A DNA stretch of 40,341 bases from Sphingomonadaceae bacterium (lineage in GTDB: Bacteria > Pseudomonadota > Alphaproteobacteria > Sphingomonadales > Sphingomonadaceae), in the NCBI GenBank assembly GCA_947451145.1, contig CANFXW010000026.1, forward strand, positions 1-40,341, written 5' to 3'. The translations under genes were made by a program, and so were the position numbers. Positions 1 to 8,036 of this stretch are shown here, piece by piece (positions within the stretch are counted from its first letter, which is position 1; every line of letters starts with the position of its first letter). The notes under the pieces are model-generated. The model was not told the DNA's origin and made no database searches. It worked only from the letters and a program-made list of their open reading frames with translations.

Positions 1-2
1 CC

Positions 3-149
3 CAGGTGAACGCCGGTGACGTGATCTACCTGCTCGAAACCAACAAGGCCGCCCGCGAGATCGAGGCCCCGGCATCGGGCACCCTGATCATCAAGGCCGA
101 AGACGGCCAAACCTATGCCTGCGGTACTGAAATCGGCGAAATCGTCTGA
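3..149 (+). CDS. Lipoyl/biotinyl attachment domain protein, C-terminal fragment
   Basis: The reading frame is open from the window edge and ends in TGA at 147-149, leaving 48 residues. The fragment carries the pattern ETNKAAREIEAP, which matches the lipoyl/biotinyl-domain loop (ET-D/N-K-A) whose lysine carries the cofactor, followed by SGTL and a final GTEIGEIV strand, as at the end of such domains. It could be a free-standing small lipoyl/biotinyl carrier or the end of a larger enzyme subunit. The missing 5' part prevents a choice. The downstream transporter gene starts 39 bases after the stop and may be co-transcribed. Confidence 0.75.
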   Translation, partial: QVNAGDVIYLLETNKAAREIEAPASGTLIIKAEDGQTYACGTEIGEIV

Positions 150-188
150 CCTTTGACTTCGCTGCACCATGGCGGGCATAGGCCGGTT

Positions 189-1196
189 ATGGTGCAGCGC
201 GTTATTTCCTTGCTGAAGTGGGACCCGTTCCTGCTCGCCCTGATGGCCGTCGTCGGCCTTGCCTCGCTGTTTCCGGCGCAGGGCAGGGCGGCGGACTGGA
301 CATCTGGCCTTGCGACGCTTGCCATCGTGCTGTTGTTCTTCGTTCACGGGGCGAAGCTTTCGCGTGAGGCGATCCTTGGCGGGATTGGCAACTGGCGGCT
401 GCACCTGCTGGTGCTGGGATCAACCTATGTGCTGTTCCCAGGTCTGGCGCTTTTGATGGTCGCTGCGTTGGGCGGTTGGCTGAGCCCGGTTCTGCTTGCG
501 GGCTTCCTCTTCCTCGCCTTGCTCCCTTCGACGGTGCAATCGTCGATCGCCTTCACTGCGATAGCGCGCGGCAATGTCGCGGCGGCAGTGTGCAGCGCCT
601 CGCTTTCCAACCTGCTCGGCATAGTCCTCACGCCCTTGCTCGTTGCCCTGCTGATGACGACGAGCGGGAAGGGCGGTGCCGGGCTGACGTGGGATTCACT
701 CAGTTCGATCGCATTGCAATTGCTCGCCCCGTTCCTCGCCGGGCACCTGCTCCGTCCGTGGATTGGCGATTGGCTGGCGCGTAACAAAGCACTGGTTCAG
801 CCGATTGATCGCGGCTCGATCCTGATCGTCGTCTATTCGGCCTTCAGCGCGGCGGTGATCAAGGGGATCTGGCAACAGGTTGATCTGGCCGATCTGTTGA
901 TCCTGCTGGTGCTGAGCGGCGTGCTACTGGCGCTGGTGATGGTTGTGACCGTGCTGGCCGCGCGGCTTTCCAAGTTGCCGCGCGAAGACGGGATCGTCCT
1001 GCTGTTCTGCGGATCAAAGAAGAGTCTGGTCTCCGGCGTGCCCATGGCCGGAGCCTTGTTTGCTCCTGCGCAGGTTGGCATGATCGTGTTGCCGCTGATG
1101 ATCTTCCACCAGCTGCAGCTCATCGTCTGCTCGGTGATAGCTTCCCGGTTGCAGTCTAGCTCTGAGGATGAGTACCTGCATCCCGCACGCGGATAA
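189..1196 (+). CDS. Bile acid:sodium symporter family (YfeH-like) transporter
   Basis: Predicted integral membrane protein of 335 residues, almost wholly hydrophobic, with about nine or ten membrane segments. The N-terminus (LLKWDPFLLALMAVVGLASLFPA) and the late segment LLFCGSKKSLVSGVPMA are characteristic of the SBF-like/YfeH group of the bile/arsenite/riboflavin transporter superfamily. Its substrate in bacteria is not known. I chose the ATG at 189. A TTG at 153 would add twelve polar residues with no family counterpart. The 3' end overlaps the convergent MaoC-like gene by 41 bases (1156-1196), so the two genes share C-terminal coding DNA on opposite strands. Confidence 0.85.
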   Translation: MVQRVISLLKWDPFLLALMAVVGLASLFPAQGRAADWTSGLATLAIVLLFFVHGAKLSREAILGGIGNWRLHLLVLGSTYVLFPGLALLMVAALGGWLSPVLLAGFLFLALLPSTVQSSIAFTAIARGNVAAAVCSASLSNLLGIVLTPLLVALLMTTSGKGGAGLTWDSLSSIALQLLAPFLAGHLLRPWIGDWLARNKALVQPIDRGSILIVVYSAFSAAVIKGIWQQVDLADLLILLVLSGVLLALVMVVTVLAARLSKLPREDGIVLLFCGSKKSLVSGVPMAGALFAPAQVGMIVLPLMIFHQLQLIVCSVIASRLQSSSEDEYLHPARG

Positions 1197-1620
1197 GATC
1201 AGTCGCGATGAAGCTGAGCACCAGCACATCGTCCTGGTTGAACACCGACAGCTTTGAGCGATAGGAGCCCATCAGCGGCTTTGACCGGCTCTGCCGCTTG
1301 TCCAGAATCTCGCTTTCGCAGCGCAGCGTGTCGCCGGGATAGACGGGACGGACGAAGCGCAGTTCGTCGATCCCGGGGGAGCCAAGCCCGGCGTGGGCCT
1401 TGCCGGTGAAGTTCTCTACCACCATCGCCATGGCCATCGCGCAGGTGTGCCAACCGCTGGCGGCAAGCCTGCCGAAATGGGTCTGCGCTGCGGCCTCGTC
1501 GCTGAGGTGGAATGGCTGCGGATCGTACTTGCGGGCGAAATCGAGCACCTCTTCGCGGGTGACTTCGTACCGGCCAAAGCGGTCAATCGTGCCGGGTTCG
1601 ATGTCTTCGAAATAGCGCAT
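1156..1620 (-). CDS. MaoC-like (R)-enoyl-CoA hydratase family protein
   Basis: A 154-residue single hot-dog-fold protein. The N-terminal FEDIEPG and the hydratase-2 motif YDPQPFHLSD, with Asp33 and His38 as the expected catalytic pair, identify the MaoC dehydratase family. These enzymes hydrate trans-2-enoyl-CoA or related thioesters in the cytoplasm. The later segment ELRFVRPVYPGDTL is the usual family signature for the closing strand. The substrate cannot be told from sequence. It is the last gene of a minus-strand series and lies only nine bases below the stop of the Met-rich outer-membrane protein, but no functional link is evident. Its 3' end overlaps the convergent transporter gene. Confidence 0.85.
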   Translation of the reverse strand: MRYFEDIEPGTIDRFGRYEVTREEVLDFARKYDPQPFHLSDEAAAQTHFGRLAASGWHTCAMAMAMVVENFTGKAHAGLGSPGIDELRFVRPVYPGDTLRCESEILDKRQSRSKPLMGSYRSKLSVFNQDDVLVLSFIATDLIRVRDAGTHPQS

Positions 1621-1629
1621 GATGTGGAC

Positions 1630-2946
1630 TCAACTCCCCAGGATCAGCTTGGCGAAGAGCGTGTATTGCATCGGGTTGGTGCCATAATAAGGCGTCAGCG
1701 CCGCTGGCTTGGCATAGGCGGCGACTGATCCGCCGAGCGCCAGTTCAAACGGCCCCATGGCAATCCGGCGGGCATAGCCGAGCTGGAACTTGCTCACCCT
1801 GAAAGCCGTATCATGCAGGGGGTTGGTGGCCGCCGGGAACAGTTCGTCATTGCTGACGTTTTCTACCCGGCCGAACAGCGTGTCGTGCTGGTCGATGTCC
1901 CAGTTCACCTCGCCCAGGAAGGCGGTGAGGGTGTCGCCCGGCACGCGGGCCTTGGCGCTGAAAGCCAGCACGGCGGAGAGGCCTTTGCCATCGGCGAAGT
2001 GCGCCGAGGTGGTGAAGCGGTTCTCATCTTCGCCCGGATGGCCCGATTCAGGCTGCTTAAGGTGCCCGTAAGAGGCCTGTAGCGCCCACTTGGGCGAAGG
2101 GTTGAATGTTGCCCGCACCGACCAGCTGTCGAGCCGCGGCGTTTCGATATTCCAGCGGTGCTCGTCCGGCTCCTGCCCGCGAAAGGCGCTGGCCTCGATC
2201 TGCCATGTTCTGGCCGCGTAACCGGCGGTCACTACGCCATAGGTGATGTGGGTGGAATCGAACCAGTGGTGGGTGATCGGCGGTTCAGGGTTATACGTGG
2301 CCGAGCCGCGATGCATGAAGGCGCTGGGGCCGAGCGCTGGCTCGCCCACCGGGCCGCCATAAAGGAACAGACTGCCGTCTCCGGCGTTGATGTCCACCCG
2401 CGCGGCCAGTTCCATGAACAGGTCATGCGGATGCTGGCGATCGACGATGGGCAGGCCGTGCGCCTCTTCGCCGGTGGCGAACAGGTTGGGATAGCCAGCA
2501 GCATCCATTGCCGGTTCAAGGCTGAACATCGATTTGAACTGGGCACGCCCCCAGCCGGTTTCCCGTTCGGCCATCAGCATCGCCATCGAGGTGGCATAGA
2601 CCTTGTCATCACCGCGCGGGCCGGTGGCCTTGGTGTATAGGGCTGAGACTGCGCCGTGGAGCATGAACATCCAGTCGCCGGACATGATGTGCTGGCCGGG
2701 CATTGCGCGGTCCTTGGCGGGGAGGCGGGCTGTGCCGGAGCCTTCGACTGGGACCGGTTTTCGAATTTCCGATGGTTCGTTCAAAATGCCCTGGATAGCC
2801 TCCGCCCCAGACTGATGCTGGCTGGGGTCAATCCCCGGCATATCCATACCCGGCATGTCCATTTTCGAATGGTCTTGCTCCTGCGCCAGCGCGGGAGTCG
2901 TCATCAGTGCAGCGCTGACAAGCGCCGCCAGTTTGGTCATTTTCAT
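1630..2946 (-). CDS. Met/His-rich exported protein, probable outer-membrane barrel (metal-associated)
   Basis: The protein has 438 residues from the ATG at 2946, which gives a clean signal peptide (MKMTKLAALVSAALMTTPALA) preceded by AGGA; a longer frame to 3042 adds an unlikely polar leader. Directly after the signal peptide comes a Met/Asp/His cluster (HSKMDMPGMDMPGID) of the kind seen in periplasmic copper proteins. The remainder is rich in aromatic and small residues in alternating patterns, with many His (DRQHPHDL, ITHHWFDSTHI), and ends in a strand-like segment, suggesting an outer-membrane beta-barrel. I infer a role in copper or other soft-metal handling from the Met-rich motif and from the upstream small Cys/His protein. 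No enzymatic motif is visible and I cannot assign a family name. Confidence 0.7.
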   Translation of the reverse strand: MKMTKLAALVSAALMTTPALAQEQDHSKMDMPGMDMPGIDPSQHQSGAEAIQGILNEPSEIRKPVPVEGSGTARLPAKDRAMPGQHIMSGDWMFMLHGAVSALYTKATGPRGDDKVYATSMAMLMAERETGWGRAQFKSMFSLEPAMDAAGYPNLFATGEEAHGLPIVDRQHPHDLFMELAARVDINAGDGSLFLYGGPVGEPALGPSAFMHRGSATYNPEPPITHHWFDSTHITYGVVTAGYAARTWQIEASAFRGQEPDEHRWNIETPRLDSWSVRATFNPSPKWALQASYGHLKQPESGHPGEDENRFTTSAHFADGKGLSAVLAFSAKARVPGDTLTAFLGEVNWDIDQHDTLFGRVENVSNDELFPAATNPLHDTAFRVSKFQLGYARRIAMGPFELALGGSVAAYAKPAALTPYYGTNPMQYTLFAKLILGS

Positions 2947-3004
2947 TTCGATGGTCCTGATCGGAGTGTAACTATGGCTCTGCATTGCGGAGCCGTTAGT
3001 TGGG

Positions 3005-3313
3005 TCAGGATCGGGGAGGGGGGAGGACCGGGCTGCTGGCAATGCCTGTCATCTGGGCCTGTCCGCCCGAATGCGTTGCCATTCCTGCAAGCAAAGGTGC
3101 GGGCAATAGCGCCACCACGCCGGAATAAGGGGCTATACAGCCGATGCAGTCATGTGCCGGGCTTGCATCAGCCTGCTTTTTCACCGGTTGCTGATGGTGA
3201 GCGTGCATCTCGCTGACCATTGGCGATGCGGCGGTCGCGCAATGAACTGGCACAGCAACCGCCGGTGCGCTCAGGCACATCACAAGAACCAGCATCAGCA
3301 GTCGCCGTAACAT
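3005..3313 (-). CDS. Small exported Cys/His protein, possible metal-binding partner
   Basis: From the ATG at 3313 the product has 102 residues: a basic, strongly hydrophobic signal peptide (LRRLLMLVLVMCLSAPAVA), then a short His-rich stretch (EMHAHHQQP) and a DCIGC motif within SPAHDCIGCIAPYSG. Small exported proteins with this Cys-x-x-Cys and His pattern often accompany metal-resistance genes. Its stop lies 58 bases above the start of the Met-rich protein on the same strand, consistent with a two-gene unit. The start could lie 13 codons further upstream (3352), but that version lacks a signal-peptide-like N-terminus and would overlap the end of ychF. Function is inferred, not recognised. Confidence 0.6.
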   Translation of the reverse strand: MLRRLLMLVLVMCLSAPAVAVPVHCATAASPMVSEMHAHHQQPVKKQADASPAHDCIGCIAPYSGVVALLPAPLLAGMATHSGGQAQMTGIASSPVLPPPRS

Positions 3314-3348
3314 GCCGTTATGGTAGCACAGGCAGGACGAAGTCCAAA

Positions 3349-4449
3349 TCAAACATTGAACTTGAAGTGCAGCACATCGCCATCCTGCACGACATATTCT
3401 TTGCCTTCCTGCCGCAGCTTGCCAGCTTCCTTGGCACCGCTTTCGCCGCCGAGCGTGATGTAGTCATCAAAGCCGATTGTCTCGGCCCGGATGAAGCCGC
3501 GCTGCATGTCGGAGTGGATTTCTCCGGCGGCGTCGGGGGCCTTCGCGCCCTGATGCACGGTCCATGCCCGCGCTTCCTTGGGGCCGACGGTGAAGAAGGT
3601 GATCAGGTGCAGCAGGTCATAGCCCGAGCGGATCACGCGGGCGAGGCCGGTTTCGTGGAGGCCCATTTCCTCAAGGAAGACCATCCGCTCCTCGGGCTCC
3701 ATGCCCACCAGCTCGCTCTCGATGGCGGCTGAAACGATCACCGCGTTGGCGCCTTCGGACTTGGCCTTGGCGAAGACCTTTTCAGAGAAGGCATTGCCGC
3801 CCGCCGCGCTTTCTTCATCGACGTTGCAGACATAGAGCACCGGCTTGGCGGTGAGCAGCTGGGCCTGAGCGAAAACGCGGGCCTCTTCCTCGTCCTTGGG
3901 GACAGTCAGGCGGGCGGGCTTGCCTTCGCGCAGCAGGTCGAGCGCTTGCCCGAGCACCGAGGCGATCAGCTTGTTTTCCTTGTCGCCCTGCGCGGCCTTT
4001 TTCTGGGCGGCAGGCACGCGCTTTTCGAGGCTTTCAAGGTCCGAGAGCATCAGCTCGGTTTCGACCGTCTCGGCATCGCTGACCGGATCAACCTTGTTGT
4101 CGACATGCTGGATGTCATCGTTCTCGAAACAGCGCAGCACGTGGACGATTGCGTCCACCTCGCGGATGTTGCCGAGGAACTGGTTGCCAAGGCCTTCGCC
4201 CTTGCTCGCCCCGCGGACGAGGCCGGCGATGTCGACAAAGCCCAGCTGGGTCGGGATGATCTTCTGGCTGCCAGCGATATTCGCCAGCTGGTCAAGCCGC
4301 GGGTCGGGCACGCCAACGTTGCCGACGTTCGGCTCGATCGTGCAAAACGGATAGTTCGCCGCCTGCGCCGCCTGCGTCTCGGTCAGTGCGTTGAACAGAG
4401 TCGACTTGCCGACATTGGGCAGGCCGACGATACCGCATTTGAAACCCAT
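3349..4449 (-). CDS. ychF: Redox-regulated ATPase YchF (Obg family)
   Basis: The 366-residue protein has the full YchF architecture. A P-loop GLPNVGKST lies at residues 9-17. The base-recognition position reads CNVDE instead of the GTPase NKxD, which in this family favours ATP over GTP. The segment between the GTPase motifs fits the family's coiled-coil insertion, and a C-terminal TGS domain (from about residue 300: FFTVGPKEARAWTVHQG, then GEIHSDMQRGFIRAE) closes it. YchF proteins are cytoplasmic ribosome-associated ATPases involved in stress and translation control. Length matches the family norm of about 363. It is followed after 35 bases by the small Cys/His protein gene; that adjacency is probably incidental. 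Confidence 0.97.
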   Translation of the reverse strand: MGFKCGIVGLPNVGKSTLFNALTETQAAQAANYPFCTIEPNVGNVGVPDPRLDQLANIAGSQKIIPTQLGFVDIAGLVRGASKGEGLGNQFLGNIREVDAIVHVLRCFENDDIQHVDNKVDPVSDAETVETELMLSDLESLEKRVPAAQKKAAQGDKENKLIASVLGQALDLLREGKPARLTVPKDEEEARVFAQAQLLTAKPVLYVCNVDEESAAGGNAFSEKVFAKAKSEGANAVIVSAAIESELVGMEPEERMVFLEEMGLHETGLARVIRSGYDLLHLITFFTVGPKEARAWTVHQGAKAPDAAGEIHSDMQRGFIRAETIGFDDYITLGGESGAKEAGKLRQEGKEYVVQDGDVLHFKFNV

Positions 4450-4510
4450 CTTACGCTCCGCGAATTGTTGCGGCGCGCATAGGGGCTAGGGGGCAGGAAA
4501 GCTAGAGCGA

Positions 4511-5290
4511 TCAGGCCTTGCTCTTCTTCTTTTGCCAGCCTTCGCCATTATCGAGCGTGCCGAACATCCAGTCATAGAGCAGGGTGATCGTCGCATAGTT
4601 CCCACCGGTAAAGCGGGCGTGGTGATTGTGGTGCATCTTCGAAACATAGCCGAGGTAGCCGCCCAGCAAGCTGTCTTCCACCCACAGGTTGTGGTTGTGC
4701 AGGTTGATCGTGGTGAAGGCGAAGAAAGTGACGATGATGGTCACGACATGAAATCCGCCCAGCAGCCACGAAAGCACTGCAATGCTTGCCACATAGAGCC
4801 CGAGCCCGACGGCGATTTCGAGCGGGTGGATATAGCTCGAATCGTTGCGGCAGGGGTTGTGCTGGCGGTGATGTACCGCGTGCATCCACTTCAGCGGGCC
4901 GCCAAGCACGCCGTTATCGTGGAACAGATAGCGGTGCGTGAAGTAGTAGAAGAAATCGTAGAACATCAGGATGATGACCACGTCACGAACGATGCGGGTC
5001 CACGGCTGCGGTTCCGGGCTGAGGCAGAAGGGCAGGATCGCCACAAAAGCCAGCGTTGTGAAAATCGTGCTCCATTTGCGGTTCCATGCCTGATTGGCGG
5101 CGTAGGCAGGCTTCTGCATCTTGGCCTTGTAGGTTTCGGCATTGAGCTTGCTCGCCGCCTTGATCGACGGCACCAGCCGGGCGAGCAGCGCAGTGCTCAC
5201 CGTCAAGGCAATCAGGCCCAGCCCGACGATGATCGTCAGCTTCCACTCATAGTGGCTCGAAAGTGTAGCAATAATATCGGTCACGGGCAT
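4511..5290 (-). CDS. Fatty acid hydroxylase/sterol desaturase family membrane protein
   Basis: Integral membrane di-iron protein of 259 residues from the ATG at 5290. The histidine boxes of the family are all present: HRYLFH (119-124), HAVHH (137-141), HNH (198-200) and HHNHH (220-224), embedded between hydrophobic segments. Members hydroxylate or desaturate lipids such as sterols, carotenoids or fatty acids at the cytoplasmic face of the membrane. The substrate cannot be deduced. The C-terminus is lysine-rich (KKKSK). The neighbour ychF lies 61 bases downstream on the same strand. An alternative ATG at 5311 adds seven residues. Confidence is high for the family, low for the reaction. Confidence 0.88.
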   Translation of the reverse strand: MPVTDIIATLSSHYEWKLTIIVGLGLIALTVSTALLARLVPSIKAASKLNAETYKAKMQKPAYAANQAWNRKWSTIFTTLAFVAILPFCLSPEPQPWTRIVRDVVIILMFYDFFYYFTHRYLFHDNGVLGGPLKWMHAVHHRQHNPCRNDSSYIHPLEIAVGLGLYVASIAVLSWLLGGFHVVTIIVTFFAFTTINLHNHNLWVEDSLLGGYLGYVSKMHHNHHARFTGGNYATITLLYDWMFGTLDNGEGWQKKKSKA

Positions 5291-5403
5291 GAATGCTCTT
5301 ATCTGAGGCAAAATGGTCGGCCGCCCGTTATCAGGAGAGGTATGAAATGCAATGGCTCATATCCGTTTCGCCTTGATTATGACGGTTCTGGAGATGCCTG
5401 GCG

Positions 5404-5430
5404 TTGAGAGACGGCCTTTGCGTTTATAAT
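5404..5430 (+). promoter_or_regulatory. Possible sigma-70-type promoter for the small repeat protein
   Basis: A perfect TATAAT lies at 5425-5430, with TTGAGA at 5404-5409. The 15-base spacing is short of the ideal 17. It sits about 94 bases upstream of the small exported repeat protein, in an AT-richer stretch than its surroundings. Confidence 0.35.
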
Positions 5431-5523
5431 CCCTGCCTGCTTTGTCATCTTTATCCCCTTGATCGCGGCGCGGCCGCATGCAAACCTGTACGGGTCTGAA
5501 TTCTATCAGAAAGGGTCTTAAAA

Positions 5524-5700
5524 ATGCGCAAGATGGTCATCGCAATGTTCGCCGTAGCCTCGCTGGCTGCCGCCCCGGTTTCGCTTCAGGCATCGCCATG
5601 CAAGGACGCCAAGGGCAAGTTCATCAAGTGCCCGCCCAAGGCTCCGGTCAAGAAGGGCCCCTGCAAGGATGCCAAGGGCAAGTTCATCAAGTGCAAGTGA
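5524..5700 (+). CDS. Small exported protein with duplicated PCKDAKGKFIKC motif
   Basis: A 58-residue gene with an ATG preceded by a purine-rich AGAAAGGG. Residues 1-23 form a signal peptide ending in SLQAS. The mature peptide of about 35 residues consists of two identical 12-residue units (residues 25-36 and 46-57), PCKDAKGKFIKC, separated by PPKAPVKKG. The mature peptide is very basic and has four Cys, which could form two disulfides or bind metal. The two units are nearly identical in DNA too (5596-5631 and 5659-5694), differing at third positions, which suggests a recent duplication or strong constraint. A terminator follows. Similar short Cys-Lys exported peptides occur in other alphaproteobacteria to my knowledge, but I know of no assigned function. 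Confidence 0.75.
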   Translation: MRKMVIAMFAVASLAAAPVSLQASPCKDAKGKFIKCPPKAPVKKGPCKDAKGKFIKCK

Positions 5701-5740
5701 GCTTGATGGGCTGATTGCATTTGCGGTCAGTTTGAAAAGG

Positions 5741-5768
5741 GCCCCTGCCGCAAGGTGGGGGCTTTTTT
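5741..5768 (+). terminator. Rho-independent terminator
   Basis: Nine-base-pair stem (GCCCCTGCC with GGTGGGGGC, including two G-T wobbles) around a GCAA tetraloop, followed by six T. It closes the small repeat protein gene. A run of A before the stem could also let it work for pth from the other strand. Confidence 0.8.
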
Positions 5769-5778
5769 AGTGGGTGGT

Positions 5779-6348
5779 TCAATCCTGCTGACGCAGTGCT
5801 ACCTCATTCATGAACCGCGCGTCATCGCCCTTGGCGAGCCACTCGGCCTCGGCTGAGACTGCGCCGAGCAGGCCTGCCAGATCGTCCAGCTCGCTCTTGG
5901 CATAGTTGCCCAGCACATAGCCGGTTACCTTTTCCTTGTGCCCCGGATGGCCGATGCCGAGCCGGACGCGGCGGAAGTCTGGTCCCATGTGCTGATCGAT
6001 CGAGCGCAGGCCGTTGTGCCCGGCAGTGCCGCCGCCCTGCTTTACCTTGACCTTGAAGGGGGCGAGATCGAGTTCGTCGTGGAAGACGGTGAGGGCATCG
6101 GCGCCGAGCTTGTAAAAGCGCAGCGCTTCGCCGACCGCGCGGCCGCTTTCGTTCATGAAGGTTGCAGGCTTGAGCAGCAGGATCTTCTGATTGCCGATCC
6201 GGCCTTCCTGCAGCCAGCCCTGAAACTTTTTCTGAACCGGGCCGAAGTTATGGAAATCGGCCAAGGTATCCACCACCATGAAACCGACATTGTGGCGGTT
6301 CATGGCATATTGCGGTCCGGGATTTCCAAGGCCAACCCAAAGTTGCAC
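5779..6348 (-). CDS. pth: Peptidyl-tRNA hydrolase
   Basis: Cytoplasmic enzyme that frees tRNA from peptidyl-tRNA released by stalled ribosomes. I place the start at the GTG at 6348, which has GGAG six bases upstream and gives the family N-terminus VQLWVGLGNPGPQY and a normal length of 189 residues; the frame extends to 6414 but the added residues are not family-like. Conserved catalytic and binding features are Asn9 in GLGNPG, catalytic His19 in NRHNVGF, the FMNESG motif, HDELDL and GHNGLRS. rplY lies upstream on the same strand, an order commonly seen in bacteria, with a hairpin terminator between them. Confidence 0.96.
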   Translation of the reverse strand: MQLWVGLGNPGPQYAMNRHNVGFMVVDTLADFHNFGPVQKKFQGWLQEGRIGNQKILLLKPATFMNESGRAVGEALRFYKLGADALTVFHDELDLAPFKVKVKQGGGTAGHNGLRSIDQHMGPDFRRVRLGIGHPGHKEKVTGYVLGNYAKSELDDLAGLLGAVSAEAEWLAKGDDARFMNEVALRQQD

Positions 6349-6378
6349 GCTAATCTCCAATAGTAAGCCAGCCAAAGG

Positions 6379-6406
6379 AAAACCGGACCGCATCGCTGCG
6401 GCCCGG
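6379..6406 (-). terminator. Probable terminator between rplY and pth
   Basis: Read on the minus strand, a ten-base-pair stem (CCGGGCCGCA with TGCGGTCCGG, one wobble) closes on a GCGA tetraloop and is followed by TTTTCCTTT. A second seven-base-pair hairpin (GGGGCAA/TTGCCCC, 6415-6433) lies just before it. Together they may attenuate read-through from rplY into pth. Confidence 0.6.
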
Positions 6407-6450
6407 CTTCTCATGGGGCAATCTGGTTGCCCCGGTCAATCGAGAGGCGA

Positions 6451-7059
6451 TTAGCCTTCGGTCTTGGTGGTGTCACCCTCGTCGCTCTTCAGGCCTGAAG
6501 GCGCGATGATCGTGGCGATGGTGTCGTCACGATCGGCGTGGGCAGCGCTTACGCCAGCGGGCAGCTTCACGTCGTGAAGGTGGATCGAGGCACCGATTTC
6601 AAGGCCGGTAACGTCGATGGTCACTTCGTCCGGAATCGATTCCGGATCGCAGATCACGTCAAGATCGTGCAGCACGATGTTGAGCACGCCGCCGCGCTTC
6701 AGACCCGGCGATGCGGCTTCATTGGCGAAGTGCACCGGCACGTTCACATGAACCTTGTGGTCCTTGGAAATGCGCAGGAAATCGGCGTGGAGCGGGCGTT
6801 CGCTCACGGGATGGAAGGCGACGTCCTTCGGCAGCGTCCGCACTTTCTTGCCGCCCAGTTCGATCTCGACGATCGAGTTGAAGAAGTGGCCGGTGCCAAG
6901 CTGGCGGCGCAGTTCCTTTTCCTCGACGTGGATCGCTTCGGGGGCTTCGTTATTGCCGTAAACAACGGCGGGGACGCGGCCTTCGCGACGCAGTGCACGG
7001 GAGGCTCCCTTGCCTGCCCGATCGCGCGTCTCAGCCGGCAGGGTAAGCGTGTCGCTCAT
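6451..7059 (-). CDS. rplY: Large ribosomal subunit protein bL25, long (TL5/Ctc) form
   Basis: The 202-residue protein has the N-terminal 5S-rRNA-binding L25 domain ([21 protein letters not shown] at the start, [12 protein letters not shown], then LHADFLRI) and the C-terminal beta-rich TL5/Ctc extension (from about residue 100: [20 protein letters not shown], then [22 protein letters not shown]). It binds 5S rRNA in the central protuberance. The tail after the domain is short, acidic and disordered-looking. A GGAAGG ribosome-binding site lies upstream of the start. It is followed by a double hairpin and then pth. Confidence 0.96.
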   Translation of the reverse strand: MSDTLTLPAETRDRAGKGASRALRREGRVPAVVYGNNEAPEAIHVEEKELRRQLGTGHFFNSIVEIELGGKKVRTLPKDVAFHPVSERPLHADFLRISKDHKVHVNVPVHFANEAASPGLKRGGVLNIVLHDLDVICDPESIPDEVTIDVTGLEIGASIHLHDVKLPAGVSAAHADRDDTIATIIAPSGLKSDEGDTTKTEG

Positions 7060-7181
7060 CTGAACTACCTTCCAAAATACAAGTTAAAACCATTTCTCCC
7101 GCCACGCCTCCAGGGATGACCGATGACAGGGAAGGGCGGGCCTTTAGCGGGAATGCAGGGAAAAGCAAGGTTATTGCATGG

Positions 7182-8036
7182 CTATTGCAGCCGCGTGACC
7201 TTCCACCCGTGGGCTGCCAGTATCGCGGGAAGCCCGTCCGGCCCGGCGAGGTGCGCGGTGCCCACGGCGATGAAGGGGCGTTTGCCGGCGCGCAGCATGG
7301 TTTCGATCTGGCTATCCCACGCGGCATTGCGGTCTGAATAGAGCGCCTTGCGGATCTCGGGGTCGGCCATCATGCCCGTACGTGTTTCGCGGGCGATGGT
7401 GTCCAGATCACCCTTGCGCCAGGCTGCGGCGAGTTGATCGAGCGTTGCCTCGCCCTTGTCGTCGCGCAGCGTGGCGTTCAGCATCACGCGCTGATCTGCC
7501 TCTGCCAGACGATCAAAGATCGACAGCTGGTTTTGCGTACCCTCCAGCTCGGCACGGGGCAGGCCGGGCATGGCCTGAACCAGCGCGCGGTCGATGCCGT
7601 TGCCGGGATCGGATTCCTTGTTGTCCAACCCGGCCAGCATCAATGCCGCCGCCCATGTTTCGACATCGGCGAACTGCGCGGGATCGACGTGATTGTCTTT
7701 CAGCAGCTTTTCCAGCGCCGGACGCAGCGCCGGATCGACCCGCTCGGCCAGCGGCGGCATGTTTGGCGTATGGGCAAGGCTCTGAAATACAGACTGCATC
7801 GCCGCCTGATCATCAATCGCCGCGATTTCCAGCACCAGCATGTCCGCCTGATCGAGCGCGCGGCTGACCGTGGCTGATCGCCAGTCCGCTTCCTTGGGCA
7901 GGGTGTGGATCGTGCCGAACAGCCAGCCATGCTCGCCGTGCGCGCCCGTTACTTCCCACAGGGCCGGATTGGCCGCTTGCGGCTGCGAGCAAGCAGCCAG
8001 CAGCGTCAGCAGGGCAAGGGCGAGGCTGCGCCGCAA
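7182..8036 (-). CDS. TraB/GumN family lipoprotein (second copy)
   Basis: The 284-residue product begins with a lipoprotein signal peptide (MRRSLALALLTLLAAC, lipobox LAAC). The TraB/GumN family signatures are present: GTIH in WLFGTIHTLP, a conserved acidic site (MLVLEIA) and GTAH in IAVGTAHLAGPDG near the end. Members are predicted metal-dependent proteases (Tiki/TraB fold), anchored here on the periplasmic side of a membrane. The start codon is TTG at 8036, immediately after and in frame with the TAG stop of the upstream paralogue, and it has no clear ribosome-binding site, so expression probably depends on coupling to the first gene. The paralogy to the neighbour implies a tandem duplication. 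Confidence 0.85.
   Translation of the reverse strand: MRRSLALALLTLLAACSQPQAANPALWEVTGAHGEHGWLFGTIHTLPKEADWRSATVSRALDQADMLVLEIAAIDDQAAMQSVFQSLAHTPNMPPLAERVDPALRPALEKLLKDNHVDPAQFADVETWAAALMLAGLDNKESDPGNGIDRALVQAMPGLPRAELEGTQNQLSIFDRLAEADQRVMLNATLRDDKGEATLDQLAAAWRKGDLDTIARETRTGMMADPEIRKALYSDRNAAWDSQIETMLRAGKRPFIAVGTAHLAGPDGLPAILAAHGWKVTRLQ

Noticed and set aside
153..188. TTG start for the SBF-like transporter
   Set aside because: It adds a polar leader not seen in the family; ATG 189 fits better.
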